Part shown: in pieces, positions 61,680 through 64,000 of the stretch
How the letters are laid out: the number at the start of each line of letters is the position of its first letter
Position numbering within the stretch: position 1 is the first letter of the stretch
Source: CAIVAT01 sp037133475
Lineage (GTDB): Bacteria > Bacteroidota > Bacteroidia > Bacteroidales > FEN-979
Length of the DNA: 64,000 bases
Direction of reading: 5' to 3'
Assembly (NCBI GenBank): GCA_037133475.1
Contig: JBAXOB010000001.1
Coordinates: forward strand, 248,001-312,000
The notes under the pieces: generated by a model
The model's database searches: none
Told to the model about the DNA's origin: nothing
Seen by the model: the letters and a program-made list of their open reading frames with translations, nothing else
Made by a program: the position numbers and the translations under genes

Positions 61680-62627
61680 ATGCAGCATCATCCTGAAAAC
61701 CATAATGAAACTGCCTATCTTCTCAGGATCAGGAGGGTGCTGGCCTACATTCATGAAAACCTGTCAGACGATCTCCCGCTCGAAAAACTCTCCGGCATTG
61801 CCTGTTTTTCTCCTTTTCATTTCCAGAAGATCTTCTCGCAGCTTGTGGGGGAGTCGCCCAAGCAGTATATCATGCGTCTGCGCCTGGAGCGCATCGCACA
61901 TTACCTGAAGCTGTATCCCGCCCTGAGCATCAGCGACGCCTCGTTTCAGTGCGGATTTTCATCCTCCTCCACCTTTATCCGGGCCTTTAAAAAAGCCTAT
62001 GGCACAACCCCGGAGGCTTTCCGCAGCCTCCCGTTCGATGAAATCAGCAAGATTGGCACATCGAACCCCAACAAAAGCAAATCGTTTGACATCGATCCTT
62101 CCGAATTTTGGCGCATGAATCTGGCCGATGAAGAGGGTGAACAGTTTTCTTCACATTTGGATATCAGGGTTAAAACAGTACGTTCATTGAATATTGCTTT
62201 TATAGAGTCCCAACTTGGCGATGCGGATGCCATCCCCAATGCCTTCAGACAGCTTACGCGATGGGCTGGACCAAGGGAGCTGATCACAGCTGAGACGCAG
62301 TTTATCGGTTTTCTGCTGGACATGCCCTATTTTACCGATTTCGACAAATGCAGGTTCAGGGCCTGCATCACGGTTCCGGGGGAGATCGCGATTTCGAGGG
62401 AGATGGGCTTCACGCGGATCCCCGATGGCAGGTACGCCAGCTACTTCCTGAAAGGCACCATTCAGCATGTCTTCCGGAGCCTCATCTCCTTCAGGCACGG
62501 CTGGCTGGATCAATCGGGGTACCAGATTGCCGGAATCTCGGGATTTGAGCTCTATGCCGATAATCCTGCCGAAAAACCCTATGAAAGCATCAGTCGCGAG
62601 ATATTCATTCCTGTAAAACCTGCCTGA
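61680..62627 (+). CDS. AraC-family regulator with GyrI-like effector domain
   Basis: 315 residues. The two HTH motifs are N-terminal (~15-115: LEKLSGIACFSPFHFQKIFS and ISDASFQCGFSSSSTFIRAFKKAYGTTP). The C-terminal ~160-312 is a GyrI-like/SOUL-type small-molecule binding domain (VKTVRSLNIAFIE, GYQIAGISGFELYADNP, ISREIFIPVK). This is the Rob/SoxS-like order DNA-binding then effector. It binds an unknown ligand and may control the membrane methyltransferase gene 73 bases downstream on the same strand, or its own gene. Confidence 0.9.
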   Translation: MQHHPENHNETAYLLRIRRVLAYIHENLSDDLPLEKLSGIACFSPFHFQKIFSQLVGESPKQYIMRLRLERIAHYLKLYPALSISDASFQCGFSSSSTFIRAFKKAYGTTPEAFRSLPFDEISKIGTSNPNKSKSFDIDPSEFWRMNLADEEGEQFSSHLDIRVKTVRSLNIAFIESQLGDADAIPNAFRQLTRWAGPRELITAETQFIGFLLDMPYFTDFDKCRFRACITVPGEIAISREMGFTRIPDGRYASYFLKGTIQHVFRSLISFRHGWLDQSGYQIAGISGFELYADNPAEKPYESISREIFIPVKPA

Positions 62628-62700
62628 CCCCTGCAGGCCTGATTCATCCTTTGCACCACGCAAAGGGCAACATCATTCTTAATAAACAGGAGGATTTCAG

Positions 62701-63678
62701 ATGAAAAACCGACATTGGTTTACAATCATGGGCCATTCGAAAATTGTGGCCATCACGGGGATAATTGCATCAGTCGCGATGCTCGTTCTGATGCCAAAGC
62801 TGAAATGGGTCGCCGGAATGACCCTGGGCGTCGTACTCATTCATATTGCCATTGTGCTGGTCCTCTCTTTATCGGTCGCGGTGGTATTACCTGAGGGGGT
62901 TAAACTGCGGGCGCCGGGGTTTTTCCACAAAGACAAAAAAGAGCGGGAGTTCAACGCCGGCTGGAGTATCGGCTGGCTGAACGGTTTCTGGGTCATCTCG
63001 GTGGTTTTCCTTGCAGCGGCGGTGCATCTTTATCTCAACTTCCCCGCGCTGCAGCTTCTTGCCTTTTTCCTGCTCCTGCTTTCCGTGAACTTTTTCATCG
63101 GCAACCTGACCGTCCGTTCAGCCAAGCATACCCGTTACCTTACCCTTCCATGGGTTAAGCTTTACTCAGGCGACCAGGCGCAGATCCTCGATGCCGGCTG
63201 TGGCGCGGGGCGTACGACAATTGCACTGGCAAAGGTATTCCCCGGCAGGATCACCGCCTTCGACCTGTTTAATGCCAACTATATCGCCGGGGGAGGAAAC
63301 ACCCTGCTGGAAAAAAACCTGAAGCTTGCCGGGATTGCCGGCCGGGTGGAGATCGTACAGGGTGATATCACCCGGACAGGTTTTCCCTCCGGAACATTCG
63401 ACGCAGTGGTGAGCTCTTACATGATCGACCACCTGGGCGACCGGAAGCTGCCCGCACTGGATGAAATCAACCGGATCCTCAAGCCCGGCGGGAGAATGCT
63501 GATGATCGTGCTTACCCCGACCCTTTCATCCTTCGCCATCCTGAATGTACTGTCGTTACTGCTGACCTCCGTGAAACAATGGCACAGGCTCTTCGAAAAA
63601 GCCAGGTTCCGTCTGGTTGAAGAGGGTGAGGTGAACGGCGGAAGCTATTTTTTAGTGGAAAAACAGGAGCGTCCATAA
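62701..63678 (+). CDS. Membrane-anchored SAM-dependent methyltransferase
   Basis: 325 residues. Four membrane helices (~15-35, ~37-60, ~95-112, ~115-133) occupy the first half. Then a class I methyltransferase domain follows: motif I LDAGCGAGRTTIALAK (~162-177), VQGDITRTGFPSGTFDAVVSS (in pieces GDITRTGFPSGTFD) as motif II/III, and RILKPGGRMLMIVLTP. The acceptor is unknown; membrane anchoring suggests a lipid or quinone substrate. GGAGG seven bases before the ATG gives a clear ribosome site. It precedes the truncated membrane protein by 31 bases. Confidence 0.82.
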   Translation: MKNRHWFTIMGHSKIVAITGIIASVAMLVLMPKLKWVAGMTLGVVLIHIAIVLVLSLSVAVVLPEGVKLRAPGFFHKDKKEREFNAGWSIGWLNGFWVISVVFLAAAVHLYLNFPALQLLAFFLLLLSVNFFIGNLTVRSAKHTRYLTLPWVKLYSGDQAQILDAGCGAGRTTIALAKVFPGRITAFDLFNANYIAGGGNTLLEKNLKLAGIAGRVEIVQGDITRTGFPSGTFDAVVSSYMIDHLGDRKLPALDEINRILKPGGRMLMIVLTPTLSSFAILNVLSLLLTSVKQWHRLFEKARFRLVEEGEVNGGSYFLVEKQERP

Positions 63679-63709
63679 AACAATAGGTAACACGACTTAA
63701 CAGCATTTT

Positions 63710-64000
63710 ATGTACCGGATATTCATAGGAAGTCTTTTGCTGAGTACCATCCATGCCATGATCCCGAATCACTGGCTGCCCCTGATCGCAGTGGGGAAAA
63801 CGGAGAAATGGAGCGGGAGCCGGACCCTGTGGGCCACGGTCATCACCGGTGTCGCCCACACCCTGAGCACGATCCTGGTGGGGATCGTGGTAGGGATTAT
63901 TGGGTACAAACTCTCGGCCAGGTATTCGCTGATCCCGGATAGGGTTGCCCCTGCCATCCTGGCCGGTTTGGGCCTTATCTACCTCCTCCTCGATCTGCGC
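63710..64000 (+). CDS. Multi-pass membrane protein, truncated at the window edge
   Basis: 97 codons from the ATG at 63710 with no stop before the edge. Hydrophobic segments YRIFIGSLLLSTIHAMIPNHW, in part LLLSTIHAMIPNHWLPL, then VAHTLSTILVGIVVGIIGYKL (in part HTLSTILVGIVVG) and AGLGLIYLLL are spaced like a HupE/RcnA-type (nickel/cobalt efflux) or LysE-like transporter, with His in the helices. The call is tentative. It lies 31 bases after the methyltransferase and is probably in its operon. Confidence 0.55.
   Translation, partial: MYRIFIGSLLLSTIHAMIPNHWLPLIAVGKTEKWSGSRTLWATVITGVAHTLSTILVGIVVGIIGYKLSARYSLIPDRVAPAILAGLGLIYLLLDLR

Overview
The window is chromosomal DNA of a member of the Bacteroidota, most likely a Bacteroidales-type anaerobe or facultative anaerobe. 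The signs are several secreted proteins with type IX secretion (Por) C-terminal sorting domains, a FISUMP domain, a MsrB-MsrA fusion lipoprotein, a divergent EF-G paralogue, and many copies of the Bacteroidota promoter (TTTG, about 20 bases, TAnnTTTG). I saw no rRNA or tRNA gene, CRISPR array, transposase, integrase or phage gene.

Layout. 1-5.1 kb: end of a surface-polysaccharide locus (Wzy/WaaL ligase fragment, two overlapping GT-C type membrane proteins), then a lysine-rich AT-hook-like protein. 5.5-9.0 kb: a repeat lipoprotein, a TMTC-like membrane TPR protein and a YycJ-type metallohydrolase. 9.3-15.6 kb: a run on the minus strand made of holo-ACP synthase, short-chain acyl-CoA synthetase, a dedicated acyl carrier protein, an alpha-oxoamine synthase, an acetate permease and, upstream, a second and canonical oxoamine synthase (Kbl). 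15.7-22.3 kb: a small T9SS protein and a giant secreted PKD/Ig/FISUMP protein. 22.5-28.3 kb: MFS exporter, GTPase-dead-looking EF-G paralogue, PfkB sugar/nucleoside kinase and MsrBA. 28.3-34.1 kb: a potassium module on the minus strand (Kir-like channel, KimA-like transporter, small KdpB-N-like membrane protein, KdpD-type kinase, KdpE-type regulator). 34.2-46.8 kb: a second EF-G, PAS and PspC proteins, then a branched/short-chain acyl-CoA block (acyl-CoA dehydrogenase, IcmF, butyrate kinase, metallohydrolase, MFS, Fe-S protein). 46.8-55.5 kb: secreted and surface proteins. 55.5-57.4 kb: ECF sigma and anti-sigma genes co-transcribed with a secreted thioredoxin/propeller protein. 57.5-64 kb: membrane protein, prolyl oligopeptidase, Yip1-like protein with a small HTH protein, AraC/GyrI regulator, membrane-anchored methyltransferase and a truncated membrane protein.

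How they may work together. The acyl-CoA block suggests interconversion of isobutyryl- and butyryl-CoA with ATP formation through butyrate kinase. The ACP/oxoamine synthase block looks like a carrier-protein route from acetate (or propionate) and an amino acid to an aminoketone, which I could not match to a named pathway. The potassium block joins uptake, a channel and a two-component system without KdpFABC.

The strongest non-genic signal is a family of 8- and 9-base tandem arrays sited directly after stop codons. The same 9-base period occurs in frame inside four Ig-like repeats of the giant protein, and the array 3' of that gene is nearly the reverse complement of one of its own coding arrays. 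A second repeat family, about 85-115 bases with inverted ends (TTAACCACAATG-like), occurs in three intergenic regions with a fragment in a fourth.
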